A DNA stretch of 64,000 nucleotides from Emticicia agri (GTDB taxonomy: Bacteria > Bacteroidota > Bacteroidia > Cytophagales > Spirosomataceae), in assembly GCA_945860265.1 (NCBI GenBank), contig CAMAQF010000004.1, forward strand, positions 25,635-89,634, written 5' to 3'. The translations under genes were made by a program, and so were the position numbers. The notes under the pieces were generated by a model. That model was not told the DNA's origin, did no database searches, and was given only the letters and a program-made list of their open reading frames with translations. Shown here in pieces: positions 26,328 through 35,770 of the stretch. The first letter of the stretch is position 1. Every line of letters begins with the position of its first letter.

Positions 26328-27308
26328 ATGAACGACTTTCCTGTTAATGATGCTTTTTCTGAACGAATAAATCAAGTTTTATCATTGCCTTCGCCTTTAC
26401 AAAAATTGGAAGATGCGTTGTTTACAGCAAATGGTTTAAAAGTTTTTGTGAAACGAGATGATTTAATTCACCCAGAAATTTCGGGCAATAAATGGCGAAA
26501 ATTAAAATATAATTTAAATGATGCTCAGAATCAAGGTGCCAAACAAATCATTACTTTTGGTGGAGCGTACTCCAATCATATTTATGCGATGGCAGCAGCA
26601 GGAAAATATTTTGGTTTTAAAACAGTTGGAATTGTTCGTGGGGAGGAGCTGAATAAAAAATCGTCAGAAACACTGAGGTTTGCCTCTGAATGTGGAATGA
26701 GACTTCATTTTGTGACACGGACAGAGTATCGTGATATGCGTGAAAATCCTCAAAATCAATTGTCTATTATTCACGAACTTACAGGTTTGGATATAAATAA
26801 CTCAAAAGTAATTCCTGAGGGCGGCACGAATTACTTAGCTTTAGCTGGAGTAGGAGAGATGTTTGAAGAGATTATTTGCCAATTAGGTTCAGCTCCTGAT
26901 TATATTTTTTGTCCCGTCGGTACGGCTGGAACGATTTCGGGAATTTTAGCTAATTCTGATAAAAAAACGAAAGTTATTGGCATTTGTGTCTTGAAAAACG
27001 GACAATATTTGCTAAATGAAATAGATACTTTATTGAAAAGTACCTCGGTATCGAACGTTGGTAGTAATCTGAATCCTTCCAACGTTAATTTTGAAGTTTT
27101 ATGGAATGAACATCATGGCGGATATGCAAAAAAAACAGCCGAATTGATTGAATTTATATCAAAATTTAATGCTGAACGTGATTTTGTTATTGAACCAATT
27201 TATTCTGGTAAAATGTTTTTTACCTTTTATAAATATTTTTCCTCTTTAATAGAGCCTAATTCGAAAGTGGTCTTAATTCATACAGGAGGACTCAGGAATT
27301 TATTTTGA
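26328..27308 (+). CDS. PLP-dependent ACC deaminase / D-cysteine desulfhydrase family enzyme
   Basis: A 326-residue fold-type II PLP enzyme. The Schiff-base lysine is K55 (EISGNKWRKLKYN), followed by FGGAYSNHIYA, which holds the cofactor-binding Ser/Asn. FCPVGTAGTISG is the phosphate-binding loop. Family members convert D-cysteine to pyruvate, H2S and ammonia, or deaminate 1-aminocyclopropane-1-carboxylate; most bacterial copies are D-cysteine desulfhydrases. Located between the divergent rluD and a convergent pseudogene. Confidence 0.85.
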   Translation: MNDFPVNDAFSERINQVLSLPSPLQKLEDALFTANGLKVFVKRDDLIHPEISGNKWRKLKYNLNDAQNQGAKQIITFGGAYSNHIYAMAAAGKYFGFKTVGIVRGEELNKKSSETLRFASECGMRLHFVTRTEYRDMRENPQNQLSIIHELTGLDINNSKVIPEGGTNYLALAGVGEMFEEIICQLGSAPDYIFCPVGTAGTISGILANSDKKTKVIGICVLKNGQYLLNEIDTLLKSTSVSNVGSNLNPSNVNFEVLWNEHHGGYAKKTAELIEFISKFNAERDFVIEPIYSGKMFFTFYKYFSSLIEPNSKVVLIHTGGLRNLF

Positions 27309-27333
27309 ACTGCCAGTCTTAAAAACACTTTTT

Positions 27334-28391
27334 TCATTTCCTGTTGTAATGATGGGGGAAATCTAAAATTTCCAAGTTATATGTTTTTATATCGCCATAA
27401 CTTATAACTCCATTGGAAATAATATAAGCTCTATAATACAGGTCGGCTGTTGAATTTAAATTATAAATATCAATTACATGTGTTTTTGGAAAAACAGTTA
27501 TATTTTCAAGTATTTTAGCTTTTGAATGGTCCAAGGTTGGAGTTGTGAAACGTTGCGACCAACAAATTCCATATTCAGTGATGTTATCTGAGTTTCCACC
27601 AAATTCAACCAATCCTTTAATTTTAACTGAGGTTGTGGTGGTAGTATTCGCTTCTAAAGTTTTTATAGTAGGTTGAGTGATTGCTAAGGTTTTGAAAGTG
27701 AGCGTGTTTCCATAAGAATATACCCCATTAGACACAACAAATGCTCGAAAATAATAGCTTGTGTTTGGAATAAGATTTGTGGCATCTTCGCTATAAATTG
27801 AAGGATAAACGCCTAAAGTCCCTACTTTACTTAATTTAGAATCGCTCATAGTAGGAAGATTGTTACTTGCAGACCAGCAAATACCATACTCACTAACATC
27901 AAAAGTTCCTTTGGTTTCTACTATTCCCCGAAGTTTGGCTGTTGTTGTAAATACCAAAAGCACAGCATCTGTTTTTATTGAAGGTTGAAAATTAAATCCG
28001 CTGTTTTAAATATTGTTACTGGACCAAAGAAAGTATTAGAAGAAATGGTTGAATAAGCTCTTACATAATAATTTGAGCTTGTTTTAAAGCCTTTAATTAC
28101 CTCAGAAAATTTTAATGGTACTACATCTGCAGTCGAAATTGCACCAAGCGAAATTTTAGAGTCAGCCAGAGTAGGTGTCGCATTGTTTTCGGAGTACACA
28201 AATCCATAATCAGATATATATTGATTGCCAACATCAGTAATAGCACTCGAAAATCTTGCAGAGGAAATTGTGGTTTCTGAAACGGTGGTTGTGTCTAAAA
28301 TTGGTGGAATCGGGATAATTTCTTTTGTTTTTCAAGTAACAACTATTATCAGAAAAAGGAAAGTAATTATAGCTTTTAAGTAAGTTTTCAT
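27334..28391 (-). pseudogene. Broken surface lipoprotein with Ig/fibronectin-like repeats
   Basis: Reading leftward from the ATG at 28391, a lipoprotein-like signal (MKTYLKAIITFLFLIIVVT) runs straight into TGA at 28334-28332, exactly where the lipobox cysteine should be. The frame continues after it with ISSARFSSAITDVGNQYISD, then shifts near 27985 and continues to 27334. At least three repeats of about 90 residues recur, each with YGICWS or YGFVYS, a PT..DSK turn, YYFRA/YYVRA and YG near the end. This is the form of Bacteroidota repeat-bearing surface proteins. With one stop and one frameshift it looks inactivated, unless either is an assembly error. Confidence 0.75.
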
Positions 28392-28721
28392 ATTTATTGA
28401 TAGATTTTATTTTGAGTTGTGAAGTTATAGTTTTGAAGGTATTACTTAATACTGCTTACTTTTATATGCAGTCATCTTTATAATACCATACAAATATTAG
28501 TAGAAATTTATTTATTAATTATGAGTTTGAGCATATAATCAATAAAAATCCCAAAAAATGTGCTTAACAAAATTCAGAAGTTTTTTAATGGATCAATTTT
28601 ACAATGTTAATTTTAGAATGAAATGTTTTATATGAATAATTCCAAAGATATTTATTGAGAAATTGTAAATATAAAATTTATATGATAGCTTTGAATTGTT
28701 CAAATTCAATCTTTTTTATTA
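28392..28721. other. AT-rich intergenic region
   Basis: 330 bp between divergent genes with no ORF, hairpin terminator or clear promoter that I can support. It presumably holds the promoter of the NagB-like gene at 28722. Confidence 0.4.
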
Positions 28722-29438
28722 ATGCAACTACAAACCTTTCAAAACTCTGAGCAACTCGCCACTCACACTGCCAATTATATTATTGATTTAGTCAGAAATA
28801 AACCAAGTGCAACATTAATTCTGACTTCAGGAGATACACCTGTTTTGACATACAAAAAAATTGTTGAACTTGCTCAACCTTCTGATTTTGAGCAGGTTAC
28901 CATAATTGGCCTTGATGAATGGGTCGGTATTCCAGCTACGAGCGTAGGTAGCTGCAGGTACATCGTTGAAGAAAACTTGTTAAAACCACTTGGAGTTAAC
29001 CCGGCACATTATACTTTTTTTGACTCAATGACAAATGACCTCGAATCAGAGTGTAAGCGAGTAGATGAATTGATTTATAGCAAAGGTGGGGCAGATTTAA
29101 TTATTGTTGGAGTGGGAGTAAACGGGCATATTGGTTTGAATGAACCTGGTTATAGTTTTGATAATTATTGTCACATTACGCAACTCGCAGATGTTACGAT
29201 TACTATTGGACAGAAATATTTTAAAGAAAATACACCACTTATACAAGGTATTACAATCGGCTTAAAACATCTTTTGGAAGCAAATGTTGCGATTTTGATT
29301 GCAACAGGTCAGCGTAAAGCAGAGGTTTTAAAACAAACTTTTGTGCAAGAACCAAGCATAGAACTGCCCTCTACGGTATTTAAATTACATTCAAACGCTT
29401 TTGTTTGGATTGATGAAGCGGCTGCTCAACTATTGTAA
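28722..29438 (+). CDS. Glucosamine-6-phosphate deaminase/6-phosphogluconolactonase-family protein (NagB-like)
   Basis: A 238-residue sugar-phosphate isomerase-fold protein. NagB signatures are present: SGDTPVLTYKKI (phosphate loop), IIGLDEWVG (acid/base Asp), and VGVGVNGHIGLNEPG with the catalytic His. The length matches short NagB proteins without the allosteric extension. It would convert glucosamine-6-phosphate to fructose-6-phosphate and ammonia in amino-sugar catabolism. The next start codon is 11 bp after its stop, suggesting an operon. Confidence 0.85.
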   Translation: MQLQTFQNSEQLATHTANYIIDLVRNKPSATLILTSGDTPVLTYKKIVELAQPSDFEQVTIIGLDEWVGIPATSVGSCRYIVEENLLKPLGVNPAHYTFFDSMTNDLESECKRVDELIYSKGGADLIIVGVGVNGHIGLNEPGYSFDNYCHITQLADVTITIGQKYFKENTPLIQGITIGLKHLLEANVAILIATGQRKAEVLKQTFVQEPSIELPSTVFKLHSNAFVWIDEAAAQLL

Positions 29439-29448
29439 TGCTAATTTA

Positions 29449-31329
29449 ATGTCTCAAAAAAATCTAGATATACTATTTATAGCCGCCGCCATATTTTCGC
29501 CAATATTATATGGTGTCTTTTTTATACGAAATTTTTCAATGCCACTTTCAGGTGGTGGCGATATTGATGAATGGGAATATGTAGGCTATTATCTTTCTCA
29601 TCATATTAGTTTTAAGCCTTTTCCAAGTTTAGAATTTAATAATAATCAAAGTTTTTATCCATTTGGCACCACTCAAGTTTTTTCCGATTGGTCGCTCGAA
29701 AGCAATTATTGGTTTGCTTTGTTTTATAATTATTTCGGTCACGGAGCTTGGCTCAATTTTTATTATATACTTAGCCTAATTGTTTCATATTTAGGGACTT
29801 ATCTTATTATAAAGAAAGACTTTGGTCAGAACAAAGCCTTTTTTGTCGGCTTTATTGTTACGTTCTTCAATTTCTATGCCCTAAATAAATACCCCCATCA
29901 TTATAATCATAGTACAATTCATTGGGCTGTTTTAAGTTTTTTTACTGACTTTACTTTTGTTAAACGGATAGTTTTGAGAGAAAATATTTCATTAAAGTGG
30001 GTTTTCTTGAAGGCTTTTATTTTATTAGCAACTCTCGGAATGAACCTCGGTTATATTTGCGGTTTTGCTCTTAATAGCTTCGTAATTAGCTTATTTGTTA
30101 TGCTGGTGGTTGTTTTAATAAGGATTCTGAAAGGCGAAAATCAACTGAAGAAATATTTTTTCGACTGGTTTTCTGATTTAAAGAGTTCTCCGAGGCTTTA
30201 TTTAATGTTGAGTATTCCAAGTCTGATTTTTATTTTTCTGTATCTGCCTTTAGTTTTACAAATTTATTTTGAAGCAAAGTCCTTTCATCTTGACAACGTC
30301 AATGCACCACATTTCTGGAGTCATCCATTACGAATGTTGCTTCCATATTTTCCAGGTTTTAGTGCTTTATATAATCCATTTACGCACATATTGAAGGATA
30401 TGCCCGAAGGACTTGGTTCAGGAAGCCCAGGTTGGCTTTGCTTAAGTTTGGGAATTATAGGTTTTTTTAAAAATAGAAAACAGTTTTGGCTAGTATTTCT
30501 TCCAATGATGATTCTTCTGTTGATTTCTACATTTTATCATCCAAATAAAATTCCTACACTAAAAATCTTCCCGTGGGGAGCGTACAATCGTGTACCTTCG
30601 CGATTTACATCTTTGTTACCTGTTATTTTCTCGTGCTTTTTTCTTCCTACTGATCTAAGGAAATTGCCTTTTAATAAAATTTTATTATTTCCTTTGATAA
30701 TTTTTTTTATCCTTGAACTGTCAGAAGTTTACAAATACCGATATTCACAAAAACCATTTGAGTTTGACAAAAACTTTTTTGGTTATATGCAACAAGTAAA
30801 ATTACAAAAAGGTGAAGCAGTAATGGATTTTCCATTTTGTATTGTTGGCGGTGATGGTACTGGTCTTAGAGAAAAACTTTGTCCGATTTTTCAACGAACT
30901 TGCAATGTTTATGCTTTAAGCCGTTTTCATGAAAAGAAAGTCATAGGAGGATACTATAGCCACGTTCCTGAATCAGCCATTAAAGGTTTTGTTTCTGCGG
31001 GAATTGGCAAATGGGTAGTTCCAAATGATAGTACATACATAGAAGGTTGGAAGAATGCCACTAAAATTATTAATATTCTCGATGATAAGCAATTGGAGCA
31101 TTTTGTGAGTTATTTTAAATATAATGATTTTGCAGGAATAAACCTAAGTGTCGATTTGATTCCCTACGAAATGTATAAGCAAATAACAAATGTTATTGGT
31201 TCTCCTACGCTAAGGACTATTTTTCCAGGTGCTGGCAAAATAGTATTTATACCCAAACCTAAATTATGGCAAAAATTTGTTAATAAAGAAAAAGCAATGG
31301 CAATTAAATTTCCTTGCGGTTGTGATTAA
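29449..31329 (+). CDS. Multi-pass membrane protein, GT-C glycosyltransferase-like
   Basis: About 626 residues from the ATG at 29449; an in-frame ATG at 29401 would lie inside the upstream gene. Roughly ten to twelve hydrophobic segments cover residues 8-430. The first extracytoplasmic loop carries an acidic cluster (SGGGDIDEWEYVGYYL) like the catalytic Asp/Glu of GT-C enzymes. A soluble C-terminal domain of about 190 residues follows (MDFPFCIVGGDGTG…). A lipid-linked sugar transferase for surface glycan assembly is a reasonable guess, but no family is certain. Confidence 0.55.
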   Translation: MSQKNLDILFIAAAIFSPILYGVFFIRNFSMPLSGGGDIDEWEYVGYYLSHHISFKPFPSLEFNNNQSFYPFGTTQVFSDWSLESNYWFALFYNYFGHGAWLNFYYILSLIVSYLGTYLIIKKDFGQNKAFFVGFIVTFFNFYALNKYPHHYNHSTIHWAVLSFFTDFTFVKRIVLRENISLKWVFLKAFILLATLGMNLGYICGFALNSFVISLFVMLVVVLIRILKGENQLKKYFFDWFSDLKSSPRLYLMLSIPSLIFIFLYLPLVLQIYFEAKSFHLDNVNAPHFWSHPLRMLLPYFPGFSALYNPFTHILKDMPEGLGSGSPGWLCLSLGIIGFFKNRKQFWLVFLPMMILLLISTFYHPNKIPTLKIFPWGAYNRVPSRFTSLLPVIFSCFFLPTDLRKLPFNKILLFPLIIFFILELSEVYKYRYSQKPFEFDKNFFGYMQQVKLQKGEAVMDFPFCIVGGDGTGLREKLCPIFQRTCNVYALSRFHEKKVIGGYYSHVPESAIKGFVSAGIGKWVVPNDSTYIEGWKNATKIINILDDKQLEHFVSYFKYNDFAGINLSVDLIPYEMYKQITNVIGSPTLRTIFPGAGKIVFIPKPKLWQKFVNKEKAMAIKFPCGCD

Positions 31330-31387
31330 TGATTCATTTTTTCATTGAGATCGTTTTTATGAGTTATTATGTTAATTTTTAGTTTTA

Positions 31388-31420
31388 GTTGTATAAATTA
31401 ATGAAATAAAGATAACTTTG
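31388..31420 (+). promoter_or_regulatory. Bacteroidota-type promoter of the ketoisomerase gene
   Basis: TAACTTTG (31413-31420) matches the -7 element TAnnTTTG, with TTG (31389-31391) 21 nt upstream as the -33 element. The start codon lies 27 bp downstream. Confidence 0.6.
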
Positions 31421-31446
31421 CATTTTAGTTAGAAAATAATATTTGC

Positions 31447-31830
31447 ATGGCAGTCTTATTGGAATTACAAACATTTTTATCGGAAAAGGGTAGTTTAACA
31501 GTTTTTGAAAAGGTTCTAACAAATGGCATTAAAAGAATTTTTTATATCTATAATGCTTTTAATCAAATTCGCGGGGGGCATCGTCATAAACTTGCTTATA
31601 ATGCACTTACTTGTGTGAGTGGTACATGTAAGGTATATGTTCATAATGGTGGCTACGAAGAAATTTTCGCGTTAGATTCACCAGATAAATGTGTGTTGGT
31701 CGAACCTAGAGATTGGCATACGATGTACGATTTTTCCGAAAATGCAGTTTTGTTAGTTCTCTCTGATAGGTATTATGAAAAAGAAGACTATGTCTATGAA
31801 AAATATGTTGCGTTGGGTGTAAAAGAGTAA
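31447..31830 (+). CDS. FdtA/QdtA-type dTDP-sugar 3,4-ketoisomerase (cupin)
   Basis: A 127-residue single cupin with the family hallmark RGGHRHK near residue 41 (FNQIRGGHRHKLAYNAL) and VEPRDWHTMYDF near 94. Members isomerise dTDP-4-keto-6-deoxyglucose to the 3-keto form during synthesis of Fuc3NAc, Qui3NAc and similar surface sugars. No other dTDP-sugar genes are adjacent, so it may serve a pathway encoded elsewhere. It has its own promoter. Confidence 0.82.
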   Translation: MAVLLELQTFLSEKGSLTVFEKVLTNGIKRIFYIYNAFNQIRGGHRHKLAYNALTCVSGTCKVYVHNGGYEEIFALDSPDKCVLVEPRDWHTMYDFSENAVLLVLSDRYYEKEDYVYEKYVALGVKE

Positions 31831-31883
31831 AGAAAAAGATTTTTATAAAATTTGTCACTTTTTGTTTACTGGTCTTAGTCCAT

Positions 31884-32420
31884 TTAAAGCGTCTCAATAA
31901 TTATATTATGATTAGTATAAATACAAATATCTGCTGCAATATTTAAACTTTCTTGCACCATTTGTTCGGCCGTCATGCCATCAGCATGTCGTTTTAGGGC
32001 AATCGCTGCCGACTGTGCGTACATACTTCCAGAGCCAATCGAAGCAATTTGATTGTCTGGTTCAAGAACATCGCCTGTACCTGATATAATCAACATTTCG
32101 GTTTCATTTGCAACAATGAGCATAGCTTCTAATTTTCTTAGAAAACGGTCAGTACGCCAATCTTTTGCCAATTCGATAGCTGCACGCTTCATGTTACCTC
32201 CATAAGCATTGAGTTTCTCTTCAAAACGTTCGATTAATGTAAAAGCATCGGCAGTTGAACCAGCAAATCCTGCAAGTATTTTGCCACCGAATAGTTTTCT
32301 GACCTTGCGGACATTACTTTTTGCCACGGTGTTACCCATTGTTGCCTGACCATCAGCCCCAAGGGCTATTTTTCCGTTGTGAATTACCCCCAAAACGGTG
32401 GTTGCATGTATTTTTTGCAT
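31884..32420 (-). CDS. hslV: ATP-dependent protease proteolytic subunit HslV
   Basis: A 178-residue N-terminal-nucleophile hydrolase. After removal of about six residues ([12 protein letters not shown]) the exposed Thr7 is the catalytic nucleophile. [27 protein letters not shown] and [14 protein letters not shown] are diagnostic. HslV forms a two-ring dodecamer capped by the ATPase HslU and degrades unfolded or regulatory proteins. No hslU lies next to it; the upstream same-strand neighbour encodes an unrelated secreted protein. Confidence 0.95.
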   Translation of the reverse strand: MQKIHATTVLGVIHNGKIALGADGQATMGNTVAKSNVRKVRKLFGGKILAGFAGSTADAFTLIERFEEKLNAYGGNMKRAAIELAKDWRTDRFLRKLEAMLIVANETEMLIISGTGDVLEPDNQIASIGSGSMYAQSAAIALKRHADGMTAEQMVQESLNIAADICIYTNHNIIIETL

Positions 32421-32424
32421 TAAA

Positions 32425-32970
32425 TTATTTCGATTCTATTTTTGATAATTTCCAAACATTATTCTCAAAATCTAAAGAATAAATAAAACTAATTTTATAA
32501 GGTTTCTTTAAATTAACTACCACTTTTACCTTATTTGTGTTAATGGTAGACGTTGAGCTATTATTTAAAGCAAAAAGCAAATCTTTGAAAGAAGGTGGGT
32601 CTTGCGATAACGTATATCTATCATAGTCAATTCCGGAGGTATAACCATTTTTTTTAATGTCAGCTTGTTTTTGAAAAAACTCTTGTTGTAAACCTTTAAT
32701 GTAAATGCTTGAAAAAAAGCCAGTTGCTTCAACTGACTTAATATATTTTTCAATACATTTCATATCAATTTTAGTAACGTCAACACCATCTGATACGTAG
32801 CAATCACCTTCAAATGGAATAGCATCAGTTTTGCCATACCATTTATAAAAATTCATGATTCTTTGTTTAGGTGTTTCTTTGATTTGAGCCGAAACTATGA
32901 AACACGACAAAAAACAAATCCCCCATAGAGAGATTATTAGCCAACTACATGGAGGATTTGTCTTTTTCAT
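32425..32970 (-). CDS. Secreted protein, possibly DUF3828-like
   Basis: A 181-residue protein with a hydrophobic N-terminus and likely signal cleavage after CFIVSAQ. A FYKWYGK motif near residue 41 and the acidic region [16 protein letters not shown] are visible, and the C-terminus is strand-like ([18 protein letters not shown]). This resembles small lipocalin-like or cystatin-like DUF3828 proteins. The stop codon lies 4 bp before hslV on the same strand, so the two are probably co-transcribed. No function is known. Confidence 0.55.
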   Translation of the reverse strand: MKKTNPPCSWLIISLWGICFLSCFIVSAQIKETPKQRIMNFYKWYGKTDAIPFEGDCYVSDGVDVTKIDMKCIEKYIKSVEATGFFSSIYIKGLQQEFFQKQADIKKNGYTSGIDYDRYTLSQDPPSFKDLLFALNNSSTSTINTNKVKVVVNLKKPYKISFIYSLDFENNVWKLSKIESK

Positions 32971-32997
32971 TAATATTTTATAACTCTTTGAGGCTTA

Positions 32998-34623
32998 TTA
33001 AACCAATAATTTGTACGGCTCTTCAAGCAATTCTTTCAATGTTACCAAGAATGCAGCACCGGTTGCACCATCAACTACACGGTGGTCGCAAGTAAGTGTA
33101 ACTTTCATGACGCTTGTGGCATAGAATTGACCGTTTTTAACTGCAACTATTTCTTTAATACCACCTACTGAAAGAATACAAGATTCATTTTTAGGATTAT
33201 TGATAATTGAAGTGAAAGATTCAATACCAAACATGCCTAAATTACTTACTGTAAATGTATTTCCTTCCCACTCTTTTGGCTGAAGTTTGCCATTTTTAGC
33301 TTTACCACCCAAATCTTTTGTTGTTGCGGCCAAAACCGAAAGTGAAAGTGTATCTACAAATCTGATTACTGGTACAACCAAACCTTCTGCAATTGCTACT
33401 GCCATACCAATATGCACATGGTCATTGCGTCTGATGTGGTCTTCTCTCCAAGATGAATTTACGTTTGGATGCTTTTTCAAAGCAACTCCACACGCTTTTA
33501 ACACCAAATCATTAAATGAAATCTTCACAGGAGATGCTTGATTCATCACTTCACGGGCTTGGATGGCTTTATCCATACAGATTTCCATTGTTAATTGGAA
33601 ATCTACCGCCGATGATTGTGAATCAGCTAAACTTCTTGCAATTGCCTTACGCATTTGCGTTAAAGGTATTTCCTCAAAACTTTCTACGCCAGCCGCTATT
33701 GCAACTATTGCACTAGAAGTCTCTGCTTTTGTTTCTGATACTTTTGGTGTAAAGCTATCAACGTCTGATTTTACAATTCTACCACCTTCTCCTGAGCCGC
33801 TCACTTCAGTTAGTTTGATACCTTTTTCCTCGGCCATTTTTTTGGCAAGTGGGGAAGCAAGGATGCGTCCATTACTGTTTGAGGCTTGTAAAGGAGTGTT
33901 AGTTGAAGATGTAGCTACTGGTACAACGTTTTCAGTTTTAGGATTTTCTGTTGACGAAGGAGTAACTGCTAGAACTGGTGCAGCAAATGCGGTTGTCGTA
34001 CTAAGTAGTGCTTGGTAGTTTGCACCTTCTTCGCCAATTATTGCAATAATAGCATTTATTTTTGCTGCTTGTCCGGCTCCTATACCAATGTATAATAAGG
34101 TTCCGTCTTCATAGGCTTCAAGTTCCATTGTAGCTTTATCAGTTTCGATTTCAGCCAAAATATCTCCAGATTTTACTTTATCACCAACTTTTTTCAACCA
34201 AGCATGAATTACACCTTCGGTCATAGTATCGCTCAAAAGTGGCATCGTTACCACCTTAGCTTTAATATTTGAAATATCAACTGCTTGAGTAGCCGAAACA
34301 GGGAGAGTTTCTGTAACTGGGGCTGGCTCAGCGGGAGGTGTTACTGCATTAGTACTTCCGCTTAATAAACTTTGAAAATCTTCGCCTGGTTTACCGATTA
34401 CTGCCATAATAGCATCCACTGCAACGGCCTGACCTTTTTCAATACCTATATAAAGTAGCGTTCCATCATAATATGACTCCATATCCATGGTAGCCTTATC
34501 TGTCTCGATCTCAGCTAAAATATCACCTGATTTTACAACATCACCAACTTTCTTGTTCCATGCCGCAATTACACCCTCTGTCATGGTGTCGCTCATCTTG
34601 GGCATTCTGATTACTTCTGCCAT
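32998..34623 (-). CDS. Pyruvate dehydrogenase complex E2, dihydrolipoamide acetyltransferase
   Basis: A 541-residue E2 with two lipoyl domains (lipoylated K43 and K163, both in EIETDKATM), Ala/Pro/Ser/Thr-rich linkers, a peripheral-subunit-binding domain (ILASPLAKKMAEEKGI, about 255-290) and the catalytic core, with H514 and D518 in CDHRVVDG. It transfers the acetyl group from E1 to CoA at the centre of the pyruvate dehydrogenase complex. The DKATM lipoyl motifs fit the pyruvate rather than the 2-oxoglutarate enzyme. E1 and E3 genes are not adjacent. Confidence 0.93.
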   Translation of the reverse strand: MAEVIRMPKMSDTMTEGVIAAWNKKVGDVVKSGDILAEIETDKATMDMESYYDGTLLYIGIEKGQAVAVDAIMAVIGKPGEDFQSLLSGSTNAVTPPAEPAPVTETLPVSATQAVDISNIKAKVVTMPLLSDTMTEGVIHAWLKKVGDKVKSGDILAEIETDKATMELEAYEDGTLLYIGIGAGQAAKINAIIAIIGEEGANYQALLSTTTAFAAPVLAVTPSSTENPKTENVVPVATSSTNTPLQASNSNGRILASPLAKKMAEEKGIKLTEVSGSGEGGRIVKSDVDSFTPKVSETKAETSSAIVAIAAGVESFEEIPLTQMRKAIARSLADSQSSAVDFQLTMEICMDKAIQAREVMNQASPVKISFNDLVLKACGVALKKHPNVNSSWREDHIRRNDHVHIGMAVAIAEGLVVPVIRFVDTLSLSVLAATTKDLGGKAKNGKLQPKEWEGNTFTVSNLGMFGIESFTSIINNPKNESCILSVGGIKEIVAVKNGQFYATSVMKVTLTCDHRVVDGATGAAFLVTLKELLEEPYKLLV

Positions 34624-34946
34624 TTTTTAAAAATTTGCTTAGATTTTGGATAGTATCATTTTTCAACCCTCAAAATTATAACAAAGTTTTGGATGTCCTT
34701 AAAAAACTAATAAGAAAGTTTGTAATAAGTTTAATTTTGCCTTTTTTTGCCCACTACATAAGAAAATTGTATCAAGTATATGGCTATTGCTCTAAATTTA
34801 TTATCAATGCAATTCTTTTAATTAAGGTTTTTTTAATTTTTCTTGGCGTTTGTGTTTTTGTTTGTCTTGTGCTAACCGGTAATTATTGGATAATTAAATG
34901 ATAGAAATTTAGAGACTTTAAGCACAGATTTTTATCTTCTTTTGAG
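34624..34946. other. Intergenic region upstream of the E2 gene
   Basis: The E2 promoter should lie here on the reverse strand; TAATTTTG (complement of 34671-34678) matches the -7 element. A rightward 88-codon open frame (34635-34901) ending in a hydrophobic stretch is possible but has no recognisable homology and starts within the expected E2 promoter, so I do not call it a gene. Confidence 0.35.
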
Positions 34947-35400
34947 TTATTTTTTCATTTCTATGTCATACTTGAGTAAATATTTATAGGTGCTTTGAAA
35001 GTTAATGCCTTCATGTATTCTCCCAAAATTTTAAAAACTTCTAAACTCCTCCAATGTTTTTCGAGCTTCAGTCAAATCTTTAAACTTAAATCTCTGACGT
35101 ATGAAGCTTTCCATGATTGAATGATAGGCTTCAATGTGTGCATCTTGCTGGGGTGTCGCAGGTTTTGTAAATTCTTGTTTGACATTTTTGCCTCAAAAAT
35201 ATTCTTGGACGTCGGTTCCTATTTAGCGGTATGCCACCGCCGCGGTGGCTGCCATTGTCGCTTCTAACACAGATTCCTTTAGGTAAATCATAGCTTTCAA
35301 AAAGGGTATCAAATAATCAAATGACATCTTAATTTTTGATTGTAAAAGCACAATATTGTAATGCAACTGGCAAAAAAATGAGCAAGGGTTTTCATAAATA
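34947..35400 (-). mobile_element. Degenerate IS3/IS481-type transposase (DDE integrase) remnant
   Basis: The reverse strand encodes the C-terminal half of an rve-type integrase in pieces. One piece has LFDTLFESYDLPKGICVRSDNGS, with the second Asp of the DDE triad. After a frame change come DVQEYF and TKPATPQQDAHIEAYHS, with the catalytic Glu. The last is FGRIHEGINFQSTYKYLLKY, ending at 34947. At least three stop codons and one frameshift interrupt it, including TAA where a Tyr is expected before NFGRIHEG. An 8+1+8 GC-rich palindrome (35233-35249, GCCACCGC-C-GCGGTGGC) sits just after the DNGS motif. No terminal inverted repeats or N-terminal half were found. Boundaries are approximate. Confidence 0.75.
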
Positions 35401-35474
35401 TCAAAAATCTTATCAACATGATTTACTTCATTGCTGGTACACTCAAATTTAATTACCCACTCTTTTTAACATAG

Positions 35475-35723
35475 ACCCAAGAATCATTTTCTATCGAATG
35501 GGTGAAAGAAAATAGTGTTTTGAAGAAAACGGTTGGCTTTACTGCTTTGCTTAAAACTCTACCTAAATTAATAGAAATAGGTAAAGAATAACTGGATTTG
35601 TCTCAATCCTTTTTTGAAACAAAATTTGAACTTTCAAGAAATATGGACTTTTCAGATATTCAATTGAGTAGCAAAGGTGTAAATCAACTTGTTCAAAGCT
35701 TTAACTTAAATATACCTTTGTAA
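35475..35723 (+). pseudogene. Unidentified broken ORF remnant
   Basis: An in-frame stretch of 82 codons is interrupted by TAA at 35589-35591. It has ordinary codon use on both sides (SFSIEWVKENSVLKK…; FELSRNMDFSDIQLSSKGVN…) and no start codon. It begins directly after a TAG and ends at TAA 35721-35723. I do not recognise the protein. Its position between the transposase remnant and the hairpin array suggests the end of a decayed gene. Confidence 0.35.
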
Positions 35724-35770
35724 AACTGATTTTTATGAAGTATTTTTTGTTTAAGTCGAACAACAAAGTT

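Noticed and set aside
34635..34901. 88-codon rightward ORF opposite the E2 start
   Set aside because: No homology recognised, it begins within the expected E2 promoter, and its composition is simply AT-rich. Its hydrophobic end could be chance.
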